Source: CAZDBA01 sp964503615 (GTDB taxonomy: Bacteria > Planctomycetota > Planctomycetia > Pirellulales > Pirellulaceae). From it: DNA of 33,719 bases. Of this stretch, positions 1-7,684 are shown piece after piece. The stretch's first letter is position 1, and each line of letters starts with the position of its first letter. The notes under the pieces are model-generated. The model was not told the DNA's origin. It did no database searches and saw only the letters and a program-made list of their open reading frames with translations. The stretch lies in assembly GCA_964503615.1 (NCBI GenBank), contig CAZDBA010000034.1, forward strand, positions 1-33,719, written 5' to 3'. Both the position numbers and the translations under genes were made by a program.

Positions 1-67
1 GCGATGAGTGGGCTTATGGTTCCGGTTATTTCCCGAGGTAGCCAATTCTAAATTTCAGTTAATTCAC

Positions 68-2245
68 TTAGGAACTAAGCAGGACAATGAACGGACTGAT
101 ATCAAGGAAATTAACAGTGCCGTCTTCGTTGATGTCTGCTTGGGGCAAAAATCCCTGAGCCGCCAAAATCGAGATGAACGGCGAAACATCAAAAAAGTTG
201 ACATTGCCATCGAGATTTACGTCACCTAAGAGTACGGCGTCGATCAAATCGCCTTGTGGTCCAGTTGTGTTTGACGAATTGGGATCGAAGGTCAATTCTG
301 CGAAACCAATCGCTTCCTCGCCCTCTCCAGTGTAGAACATATACAACTTGTCATCACTCGGGTCCACAGTACCTTGGTCGTCTTCAAAAATCAACGGATC
401 ACGAAGTTGATTTACATTGATCTGAGCCCCGTTTACCGATGTGGTTGGCTCCAAGTCGCCACCTTCCCAATCAAGTTCAGCTTGCAGAATAACCCGCTGT
501 CCAATGGTTGTCCATTCGCTGGGTTCAGTACTGCCGTTGTTGGTATCAATCACCGTCAAAAAGATCCTCTCAGGAGTATCATCTCGAGCAGTGTAGAACA
601 GATAGACGTTGGTGTCGTTGGGGTCGATGTGTGTTCGTGTGTAGGTCCCCGAATGCCGTGGGTCTCCAGTGCCTTGACCATTATTCTGATAGAACTGTAA
701 TAACGGATTTTCGCTGGTAGGTATCATCTCCCACCAAGCAGCAGTAGTGTTTACTCCGCTTGGATTCCACAAACCGCCTTCGGAGTCGGCATTGGCGATT
801 GTGTTAACTTCACCCGCGTCGTTGAACGCTGGTGCTCTCCAAAGATCGCCCCCGTTTGTGTATGCAAATGTTTGCCCGCCAACCTGAAAAGATCTGACGT
901 AAGCTCTTGCGGTAACAACATCTCGCAGGCCATGCAATTCTTGCTCCGAGTTCTCGCCGCCAGTCGTTGTGACCGGGCCAACGGTGATTGCAAAGTTATC
1001 CAGTCGGCTGGATGAGTTCCCAAGTGTTGCACCAGAGAAAACGATATCCAATTCAACGGTCTGTCCATTAGCAAATGCAATCGGTTCGTTGAAAGCCCCA
1101 TCAGAATTGACCCAAATGTCCTCATTGATCGGTCCACCAGATGCCAGTTCCACACCATTGTGCAGGACGGTCCATGAATCGTAGGATTGGTTGGTAGCCA
1201 TCATATCAAAGAAAACACCGCTTAATTCGGTGCCGCCGCTGTTGTTGGTAATGGTCGCAGTTAGCGTTCGTGTTATCGCGAGGTTTTCCGCCACCGTTCC
1301 CATACCAAAAAGCCCGGTTCGCTCCATTCGAAACGTACGATCAGTCGTGCTGGCCATCGGCGCGCCTAGTGTCCCAAAGGTTCCATCAACTGCACCCGGT
1401 TCGGTTCGAATGTCCCGAAAGGCATCGCCTGAAAGAGATGCTGAAAAACCAGCCGCGGTACCGTCGGCATCTAAGTCACCACTTGTATCATTCCAGTTGT
1501 CCCAAGTCGCAATGACAGCAGCCGAGGTTGTCAGTGTTGAAGGGGTGGCCCTTAGACCGTTGTCAGGATTGAAGTCCAGTCCATACTTCGAGGTGGTCAC
1601 AAAGGACCTTTGACCGGTTCCCCGACCTGGTTCTGCTAAAAACTGAGTCGTTCCATGGATATTCATTACTAGTCGCTGGTTCACGTTGTCCACAATCACC
1701 TCTGGCGATGCAACGTGATCTGACACAAGGAAATCGGAATTGGTAAGAGACGTAATTCGATTACCAACCATCGTCAGCACACCATGCAAAGGTGTTTGTG
1801 TTCCTGTGTTGTTTCCGTTGACTCCCCAAGCTCGATCGGTGTTCAAGCTGCCCGAACCACCAGAGACATTAAACAATGTCCAGTTTCCGGTCAGCGAATC
1901 AGACCACGCCATCCGAATGTCGTCCCCTCTATGATTTCCAAAATAAAGGTAGTACTGCGCACTTGGGTGAACGCGTTCCGAAATGGGGATCCAGTCAGGC
2001 ACGCGGATAATCGACGGGCCGTTGATGTTACCACCATTCGATGCAGCGTTGCTGTTGGAATTCGTGTTTACATCACCAAAAGTCGATTCGTCGATAATTG
2101 GGTCAAACTCAGGTGTGCTTGGGCGACCATCAACGCGAGTTGCAGAGAACGTCTGCGCATCTGTCGTAGCCGAACTAAAACCTTGAGCGATCAAGAAACC
2201 TAATAACGCCAGATACTGCTTATTACTTTGTATAACCTTCAGCAT
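68..2245 (-). CDS. Secreted GH43-like beta-propeller protein with C-terminal dockerin-like module
   Basis: Predicted exported protein of 725 residues. I chose the ATG at 2245 because a hydrophobic signal peptide follows directly (cleavage near SSATTDA); an in-frame GTG at 2257 would add four residues. Residues about 80-240 resemble the five-bladed propeller of glycoside hydrolase family 43 and relatives: RVPDWI, YYLYFGNHRGDDIRMAWSD, then HVASPEVIVD and MNIHG. Propeller-like sequence resumes at about 436 (ELHGLRD, FAYTNGGDLWRAP, VYLFYTARDD, KLYMFYTGEGEEAIGFAEL). Between them, about residues 241-431, lies a beta-rich insert of different character. The last 52 residues (674-725) form two EF-hand-like repeats of the type GDVNxDGxVNFxD..PFI, as in type I dockerins. 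A carbohydrate target is inferred from the fold only; I could not assign catalytic acids, so it may be a non-catalytic binding protein. The next gene on this strand ends 278 bases upstream, so it is probably monocistronic. Confidence 0.72.
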   Translation of the reverse strand: MLKVIQSNKQYLALLGFLIAQGFSSATTDAQTFSATRVDGRPSTPEFDPIIDESTFGDVNTNSNSNAASNGGNINGPSIIRVPDWIPISERVHPSAQYYLYFGNHRGDDIRMAWSDSLTGNWTLFNVSGGSGSLNTDRAWGVNGNNTGTQTPLHGVLTMVGNRITSLTNSDFLVSDHVASPEVIVDNVNQRLVMNIHGTTQFLAEPGRGTGQRSFVTTSKYGLDFNPDNGLRATPSTLTTSAAVIATWDNWNDTSGDLDADGTAAGFSASLSGDAFRDIRTEPGAVDGTFGTLGAPMASTTDRTFRMERTGLFGMGTVAENLAITRTLTATITNNSGGTELSGVFFDMMATNQSYDSWTVLHNGVELASGGPINEDIWVNSDGAFNEPIAFANGQTVELDIVFSGATLGNSSSRLDNFAITVGPVTTTGGENSEQELHGLRDVVTARAYVRSFQVGGQTFAYTNGGDLWRAPAFNDAGEVNTIANADSEGGLWNPSGVNTTAAWWEMIPTSENPLLQFYQNNGQGTGDPRHSGTYTRTHIDPNDTNVYLFYTARDDTPERIFLTVIDTNNGSTEPSEWTTIGQRVILQAELDWEGGDLEPTTSVNGAQINVNQLRDPLIFEDDQGTVDPSDDKLYMFYTGEGEEAIGFAELTFDPNSSNTTGPQGDLIDAVLLGDVNLDGNVNFFDVSPFISILAAQGFLPQADINEDGTVNFLDISPFIVLLSS

Positions 2246-2297
2246 AACTACTTGCACTGTCTTTCAGAGTTAAGGAAACAAACCATCCGCCAAGGAT

Positions 2298-2326
2298 AGT
2301 ATAGGCTGTTTACCTAGTTTTGACTC
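2298..2326 (-). promoter_or_regulatory. Possible sigma70-type promoter of the propeller gene
   Basis: On the minus strand TATACT (2303-2298) is a good -10 hexamer, about 52 bases before the chosen ATG. The -35 position at 17-base spacing reads GAGTCA, which is only a half match. Tentative. Confidence 0.3.
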
Positions 2327-2523
2327 GTGCAAAACGCTAACTATTTGTACCGATGGTAACAGTCGTGATTGAAATCCAGTAATAGCAGAGTTGAATGTAG
2401 TACCTGTGGGGGGCTCACTAAGTATTAGCGAAGAGACTTACTTTTCCACGATTAACGCATCTGCACTCGTAAAGGAGCTAACAATGCCTTGGATAAAATG
2501 ATTTGCCAAGGATGTTTTTTTGC

Positions 2524-3933
2524 CTACCAGCCGGCTTTGGCTTCGATGTTTTCGAGACCCAGCTTTTTCATCTTTTTGTAAAGCGTTGTTCTGTTGATGC
2601 CCAACTGGTCGGCGGTCAAGTTTCGATTCCAGTTGTTTTCTCTCAACACTTGTAAAATGATCTGACGCTCTGGCCCTTCGAGAGCTTCTTTGAGAGTCTG
2701 TTGTTTGTTGGAGGTTACAACCTTGTTGCCTGCTGTCGCGCCAGAGGAAATAGTTCCGGGCAAGTCTTGCAAAGTGATCAAGGGGCCTTTTCCGAGCAGT
2801 ACAGCACGTTCGATCACATTCTGAAGTTCACGAACGTTTCCAGGCCAGCCGTAGTTTTGCATCGCTGTCAAAGCAGGGCGGTCAAAGCCTTCAATACTTT
2901 TGCCTGTGTCCTTGATCACCATGGCCAAAAAGTGCTCAGCCAACGCAGGGATATCGCTGCTTCGCTCACCCAATGAGGGTAACTGAAGATTGATTACGTT
3001 GATTCGGTAAAAGAGGTCTTCGCGGAAACTGCCTTCTGCAACCGACTTGGTAAGGTCTTCATTCGTGGCCAGAATCACGCGTGTGTTTACGGTAAAGGTC
3101 TTGGCTCCACCGACTTGCTCGAATTGAAATTCCTGAAGGACTCGCAACAATTTAACTTGTAGACCCGGAGAGGCAGTACCGATTTCGTCCAGAAAGATCG
3201 TACCTTTGTCAGCCTGTTTGAATTTTCCTTCTTTGTTGCCAGTCGCTCCCGTGAACGACCCCGCCACGTGCCCAAACAACTCGCTTTCCAGCAGGTTTTC
3301 TGGAAGAGCTCCACAGGCGACTTCGACGAATGGCCCGTCTCTTCGATCACTTCTTCGGTGGATTGCCCGAGCGATCAATGATTTTCCTGTGCCACTTTGC
3401 CCTGTCACCAGGATCGTAGCTTTGGTTTCGGCGACACTGTCAATAATCTCGAAAGTCTTTTTCATCTGCGGATGGTTTCCGACGATGTTGTCCAAGCCGA
3501 ATTTGTTGTCCAACTGAGCTTTAAGCTGTTGGTTTTCCTCCAGCACTTGACGTTGGTTCAGCGCACGATCGATTGCCATGAGTAGTTCTTCGTCGATCAG
3601 TGGTTTGGTTAGCAAATCAAACGCACCTAAACGAATGGCTTCCACTCCTGTATCCACGGTGGCATAGCCAGTCATCAAAACGACAGTTACTTTGGGATGA
3701 TTTTTTTTACAGTACTGGAGCAAATCGAAACCATCTTCGTTCCCTAACCGCACATCCACCAATGCAAGGTCGATCAGTTTCTCGTTCATGATCGAATGAG
3801 CTGTTTCGCAACTCTCGGCAAGAAACACCTGAAAACCTTGATCGGCCAACCAGCCACCCATCGATTCGAGCAAATGGCGATCGTCGTCAACAACCAAAAG
3901 ACTGGGCTGTTTTTCGTTGTTTTTTGAAGTCAT
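2524..3933 (-). CDS. NtrC-family sigma54-dependent response regulator
   Basis: Two-component response regulator that should activate sigma54 RNA polymerase; 469 residues from the ATG at 3933. A TTG-initiated extension to 3972 is unlikely. Receiver domain, residues 10-125: acidic D16/D17, phospho-acceptor D60 (LALVDVRLG), T88 and K110 all present. AAA+ domain, about 145-380: Walker A GQSGTGKS at 178-185, sigma54-contact loop GSFTGA at 225-230 where the family consensus is GAFTGA, Walker B IFLDE ending at residue 250, and the arginine-rich segment FREDLFYRINV. The last 50 residues are a Fis-type helix-turn-helix (NLTADQLGINRTTLYKKMKK) for enhancer binding. No sensor kinase lies next to it in the window, and no obvious TGGCAC-N5-TTGC promoter was seen nearby, so targets are unknown. 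It is divergent from the NarL-type regulator at 4196. Confidence 0.93.
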   Translation of the reverse strand: MTSKNNEKQPSLLVVDDDRHLLESMGGWLADQGFQVFLAESCETAHSIMNEKLIDLALVDVRLGNEDGFDLLQYCKKNHPKVTVVLMTGYATVDTGVEAIRLGAFDLLTKPLIDEELLMAIDRALNQRQVLEENQQLKAQLDNKFGLDNIVGNHPQMKKTFEIIDSVAETKATILVTGQSGTGKSLIARAIHRRSDRRDGPFVEVACGALPENLLESELFGHVAGSFTGATGNKEGKFKQADKGTIFLDEIGTASPGLQVKLLRVLQEFQFEQVGGAKTFTVNTRVILATNEDLTKSVAEGSFREDLFYRINVINLQLPSLGERSSDIPALAEHFLAMVIKDTGKSIEGFDRPALTAMQNYGWPGNVRELQNVIERAVLLGKGPLITLQDLPGTISSGATAGNKVVTSNKQQTLKEALEGPERQIILQVLRENNWNRNLTADQLGINRTTLYKKMKKLGLENIEAKAGW

Positions 3934-4098
3934 AACTATTTTGGGGCATATTGAGGCGATGTGAAAATCCAACAGTTCTCATAAAAGAATTGCCATAGTT
4001 ATTTAGGTCATGGTAAAAACCTCCGCCAACAAAACGTGGAGATTTTGGAACATTACTCCTCGACTTGTATCGAATTCGAAACCGGATGATGCGAATTA

Positions 4099-4127
4099 TT
4101 GGCAAAACCAGAACTTTCAGTTATAGT
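4099..4127 (+). promoter_or_regulatory. Predicted sigma70 promoter of the NarL-type regulator
   Basis: TTGGCA (4099-4104), a 17-base spacer, then TATAGT (4122-4127). Each hexamer matches the housekeeping consensus at 5 of 6 positions. Transcription would begin near 4134, about 60 bases before the ATG at 4196. It lies in the 262-base divergent region shared with the NtrC-type gene. Confidence 0.55.
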
Positions 4128-4195
4128 GAGGTTCTTCTCTCCATAAGACTTTCCTCTACCTTTACCAGCACCGTCCTGTTTGCTGGTTACGTGTT

Positions 4196-4828
4196 ATGCC
4201 AACCAAAATCCTCTTGGTCGACAATCGGCCTGTCATCTTGAATGGCCTTCAGTCCCAATTGCCTACCAGTTCGTTCCAAATACTTGGTATGGTTCCTGTC
4301 GTAACGAAACTTGCCGAAAAGATTGAGACGCTTAAACCGGACTTGATCATCGCGGAATCCCGCTTTGGCGGCCAAGACGTAATCGGAGCTCTCGAGCGGT
4401 TGTCCCACGATCCAGAGAAACTTCGTGTGATCATTTTTTCAGACCACGATTGTCCCACCGCGATTGCACGCGCTATAGCCATCAAGGCCCACAACTATAT
4501 TTTGAAGACCAGCCCAGTCGACAAATTATTGGTCGCAATTCAAATTGCGATGGAGGGAAATGAACCGCCCAGCGATTCGATTTTGTTGACTGCCAAGTCG
4601 CGAATGCGGCGGCCTCGACAGGCGATTAGCGATGATATTCCACTGACGAAACGAGAATTGCAAGTTTTGCAACAAGTCGCCATGGGCTTGAGCAATCGAG
4701 AAGTCGGCAAGGCGCTAGGAATTAGCGTCGAGACCGCTAAGGAACATGTGCAAAACATCCTTCGCAAACTGGATGTAAATGACCGCACAAAAGCTGCTGT
4801 TTGGGCCGTAAAACGTGGGCTGGCTTAG
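4196..4828 (+). CDS. NarL/LuxR-type regulator with atypical (Glu) receiver domain
   Basis: DNA-binding regulator of 210 residues, the usual NarL-family length. Residues 1-120 have a CheY-like receiver fold (KILLVDNRPVILNGL at the start, YILKTSPVDKLL near the end). Residues 147-207 are a LuxR-type helix-turn-helix (LTKRELQVLQQVAMGLSNRE, then GISVETAKEHVQNILRKL). The receiver is degenerate at the active site: where family members have the phospho-acceptor Asp (VLMDIRMPG), this protein has E54 (LIIAESRFGG), and the second acidic residue is Asn (D9-N10). S82 and K104 of the switch are kept. By analogy with other Asp-to-Glu receivers it may be locked in an active-like state or be controlled without phosphorylation; this is inference. 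It is monocistronic, divergent from the sigma54 activator and convergent with the DUF1570 gene. Confidence 0.9.
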   Translation: MPTKILLVDNRPVILNGLQSQLPTSSFQILGMVPVVTKLAEKIETLKPDLIIAESRFGGQDVIGALERLSHDPEKLRVIIFSDHDCPTAIARAIAIKAHNYILKTSPVDKLLVAIQIAMEGNEPPSDSILLTAKSRMRRPRQAISDDIPLTKRELQVLQQVAMGLSNREVGKALGISVETAKEHVQNILRKLDVNDRTKAAVWAVKRGLA

Positions 4829-4866
4829 TTAGTCGATCAATCAGGTTGATCTTTACTGGCTAGCCG

Positions 4867-4889
4867 CAGGCAAACGGACGGCCTGTTTT
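4867..4889 (+). terminator. Weak hairpin/T-run terminator after the NarL-type gene
   Basis: A five-pair stem CAGGC/GCCTG (4867-4871 with 4881-4885) and a nine-base loop are followed by TTTT. It lies between convergent genes, 39 bases after the regulator stop. The short stem keeps confidence low. Confidence 0.35.
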
Positions 4890-4890
4890 C

Positions 4891-5985
4891 TTACTCATCT
4901 GGCAACGATTTGATAAACGTTTTCATTCTTGCGGACAGGTTGCTGATGCTTCCGAATTTACGGATAAAGTCCTCCAAACGTTCTCGAGAACTGTAGTCGC
5001 GAAAATCTTCACGGTCGCTGTCTTTACGGAGAAACGCAGCGTATTTTTCCGGTTGTTTCTCGGCCAGATAGTAAGTCAGTCCCCAAGCCAGTGCGTAGGC
5101 GGCTGCGGGACTTTCATTAAAAATATCGTCTGAACTGATCATTCGAGCGATCAATTTGTCGTCAACTTTGTCATTTTGGTACAACGCCTTTAGGTCAGCC
5201 AATCGCCCAAAGTTGATGCGATCTCTCGGCTTGGAATAGTACAGGCTGTTTTGCACGCCTTGAGCTTCGAACATTGTCGCCAGTCCCTCTGCAATCCAAA
5301 TTGGATTTGAGGCAAATCGAGAATGCAGGCCCGTATTGAATGCAGACTGATGAGTCGCTTCGTGGATGATCGTATCGACGGTAAAGAACCAGTCGTGATC
5401 TTTCGCTGCACCTTCGGTTTGGTCATAGGTGATGATCCGGTTACTTTTGGGCGAGTAGTATCCCAGGATGTTGTTATCGGCTTCGTGATAGTTTTCCAGG
5501 AAGCGGTCGAATTCCGCTCTCGATTGAAGCACGACGGCCACCATTGGAAACTCAGGCTCGTCCAGGTTAACGCTTCGACTATGAAAGTAGTTATTGAAAC
5601 GAATGTAAAGTTTTTCAAATGGCATTGCCCAAATTTGGTAGTCACCTTCGGGATGAACGACCAGAAAGTGATCGGTCACTGAGACTTGGTACTTATTTCC
5701 AAACTCACGCTGTAACTGGGCTCGCATCTCATCTTTGGTCATTGCGGTAAAATTGCTCGCGACCGTTTTTGCTGCTTCGATCCGCTCTCGAGGGATCATC
5801 GTCATTCGCCCGTTACGTCGAAGTAAAACCATCGTTTCATCGTCCGCTGCCAGCAATTTACCGACGAACGTTCGTTTGCCCGCCAACACTTTGATTGTCA
5901 CTTTGGATTCTTGAGCCGCAGCAGTCGGTCCGAAAGTCAACATCGCTGTAAGAAACAGTAAAGCAATTTTCAGTGCTGTATTCAT
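4891..5985 (-). CDS. Secreted DUF1570-type HExxH metallopeptidase-like protein
   Basis: Exported protein of 364 residues. The ATG at 5985 opens a clean signal peptide (MNTALKIALLFLTAML, cleavage near TAAAQ), so a longer in-frame start at 6057 is rejected. Residues 26-75 look like a small SH3-like or SHD1-type module seen in planctomycete secreted proteins (FVGKLLAADDETMVLL, then MIPRERI). The central and C-terminal parts match the DUF1570 family. The zincin motif HEATH is at 208-212 (TIIHEATHQSAFNTG), with WIAEGLATMFE about 30 residues later supplying a likely third zinc ligand (Glu), as in gluzincins. Peptidase activity is inferred from these motifs, and no substrate can be named. It is divergent from the exported gene trio at 6383 across 397 bases. 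Confidence 0.85.
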   Translation of the reverse strand: MNTALKIALLFLTAMLTFGPTAAAQESKVTIKVLAGKRTFVGKLLAADDETMVLLRRNGRMTMIPRERIEAAKTVASNFTAMTKDEMRAQLQREFGNKYQVSVTDHFLVVHPEGDYQIWAMPFEKLYIRFNNYFHSRSVNLDEPEFPMVAVVLQSRAEFDRFLENYHEADNNILGYYSPKSNRIITYDQTEGAAKDHDWFFTVDTIIHEATHQSAFNTGLHSRFASNPIWIAEGLATMFEAQGVQNSLYYSKPRDRINFGRLADLKALYQNDKVDDKLIARMISSDDIFNESPAAAYALAWGLTYYLAEKQPEKYAAFLRKDSDREDFRDYSSRERLEDFIRKFGSISNLSARMKTFIKSLPDE

Positions 5986-6201
5986 AAGTGTCTCATTCAG
6001 AAAAAGAACTTTGCAAATCGATAGTCGGTGTGATTCCAACCTGACATGCATGACCAATCCTGGTGAAAAGTCGGTAAATCATACGTTTTGTTTACCTTGC
6101 TGGCTGAGAAAAGCCCGTTTTGAAAAACCGTTTTTCCAAGTTCACTTTCCAAGCCGCCGCCCCTTTCGGTAAATGAAAATGTCACCGCAAAAAGGTCGGA
6201 G

Positions 6202-6228
6202 AACCGTTACAATCGAAAAACCGTTACA
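6202..6228. repeat. Direct repeat AACCGTTACA, 17-base period
   Basis: AACCGTTACA occurs at 6202-6211 and 6219-6228, so the copies sit about one and a half helical turns apart. Its position between divergent genes fits a regulator-binding site. Confidence 0.5.
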
Positions 6229-6294
6229 CTATGTCTTAGCCGCCTTTCGCTCCGAGGCTCATAGGTGCAATTTAACCTCTCCACGAAAGATACT

Positions 6295-6319
6295 TAACGC
6301 GCGGTATACGTAACGCGCG
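6295..6319. repeat. Direct repeat TAACGCGCG around GTATAC
   Basis: TAACGCGCG occurs at 6295-6303 and 6311-6319 with the palindrome GTATAC between the copies. It lies 64-88 bases before the ATG at 6383, where an operator would be expected. Confidence 0.5.
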
Positions 6320-6382
6320 CGGTGCGAAAGACGACTTCAGGTAGCTCACATCAAAAAACAGAACGATCCGAGGCGAAACATA

Positions 6383-7684
6383 ATGAAGACACTCGTACTA
6401 CTTTTGTTAAGCACAGTGTTTTTTCAGGCCAGTGCTGTTGCCCAAGACGAGATGCAATTGATCGATGATATTGCAAGGTTGCAACAAGAGCTAAAATCAC
6501 CTCAGCACAACAAACGCGATTTGGCTGAAAAACAGCTCATTGAAATCGGCGAACTCGTACTGGACCATCTCGAACTTCCAACGGAAAAGGACCCAGTTGA
6601 TTACACCCAACGTGTTCATCGTGTGCGTGCCACGTTGGAAAAAATCGCCGTCAAGCGAGTCACCCAATCATCGAACTTTACATTAAATCCAGGCAACATC
6701 AAACTCACCGACCTGTTACTCAAGATCAAGGAAAAAACAGGCAACGAAGTCGTGCTTGGGCGAAACGTAACTCAAGCAACAGCGGACACGATGATTCCGA
6801 TCAAGAGCGATGCTCCCGATGTCTCGTTTGACTTTTGGGACATTGTTGAATTGATCAGTAGTGAAACGAACTTGCAAATCGACCCTTATGGCGGCGAGGA
6901 GGGCCAACTTGCACTTTCTCCCAGCTATAGCGAAGCAACCAATGATGCTAAGGCGTTGGACCTTACCGATGTCTCAGGAGTCATGCGATTTCAAGTCACC
7001 CGAGTCGATTCCACTCGCAGCTTTAACAACCCACAACTCAGCCACGGGAGCGTGACGCTCAAGATGCATTGGGAGCCACGGATAAAACCGATTGCGATCG
7101 ACGTCCCGCTTAACAAATTTCGAATCACTGACGAGTTTGATAAAACCTATGAACCGGAAACTCCTGAGGTTGTTTTGCCGGGCATGGTTACCCAAACGAT
7201 TCCAGAACTCGAATTTCCAATCCGTACCGCCTTGTTCGATCGGCAAGTGGAAGAGCTTAAGTCAGTAAAAGGTGTCGTTCGCGCCGTTCTGCCAGGTCGA
7301 ATTGAAACGTTTAAGTTCAAAGATCTCGCCACACAGCCAGAGGGAGTTTCGCAAACCAAAGCGGGTGCGACCGTAACCTATTTGGGCACAAACAAGAACG
7401 AAGAACTGTGGGGTGTTCGGATTTCGCTCAAGTTCGATGATGAAAACAATGCTCTTGAGTCTCATCAATCCTGGGTCACCGAAAACCTTGTTATGTTGAT
7501 CGACAAAGACGGCAATCAAAACGAGCCGTTTGCACAGGAAGTTTATCTGCAAAGCGGAAAAGCAGTGGGCATCGAATATTTCTTTGGCGAAAACCCCGCG
7601 GGCAACGATCTTGTCTATCGTACGCCGGCGGCGATCGTCAATCTCGAGCTACCGTTTAACATCAAAGGAATTCCCCTGCCATGA
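6383..7684 (+). CDS. Exported planctomycete protein of unknown function
   Basis: 433 residues with a signal peptide (MKTLVLLLLSTVFF, cleavage near SAVAQ at about residue 21). Residues 22-95 are helical and HEAT-like in feel (RDLAEKQLIEIG, then RVHRVRATLEKIA). Residues about 98-165 (NIKLTDLLLKIKEKTGNEVVL) recall the small STN/secretin-type domain that opens many planctomycete secreted proteins. The remainder alternates beta strands and ends in PAAIVNLELPFNIKGIPLP. I do not recognise a function or catalytic motif. Its stop overlaps the next start (ATGA at 7681), so it is translationally coupled to the foldase gene and very probably acts in the same compartment. Confidence 0.8.
   Translation: MKTLVLLLLSTVFFQASAVAQDEMQLIDDIARLQQELKSPQHNKRDLAEKQLIEIGELVLDHLELPTEKDPVDYTQRVHRVRATLEKIAVKRVTQSSNFTLNPGNIKLTDLLLKIKEKTGNEVVLGRNVTQATADTMIPIKSDAPDVSFDFWDIVELISSETNLQIDPYGGEEGQLALSPSYSEATNDAKALDLTDVSGVMRFQVTRVDSTRSFNNPQLSHGSVTLKMHWEPRIKPIAIDVPLNKFRITDEFDKTYEPETPEVVLPGMVTQTIPELEFPIRTALFDRQVEELKSVKGVVRAVLPGRIETFKFKDLATQPEGVSQTKAGATVTYLGTNKNEELWGVRISLKFDDENNALESHQSWVTENLVMLIDKDGNQNEPFAQEVYLQSGKAVGIEYFFGENPAGNDLVYRTPAAIVNLELPFNIKGIPLP

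Larger units (their letters stand above)
5986..6382. other. Divergent intergenic region with direct repeats
   Basis: This 397-base region separates two divergent exported-protein genes and has no convincing coding sequence. It holds two pairs of short direct repeats (6202-6228 and 6295-6319), listed separately. A likely ribosome site for the rightward gene is GAGG at 6370-6373, nine bases before its ATG. Confidence 0.6.

Noticed and set aside
2487..2520. CCTTGG/CCAAGG hairpin followed by seven T on the plus strand
   Set aside because: The T-run faces rightward but both flanking genes run leftward, and the stem has only six pairs with a 13-base loop.
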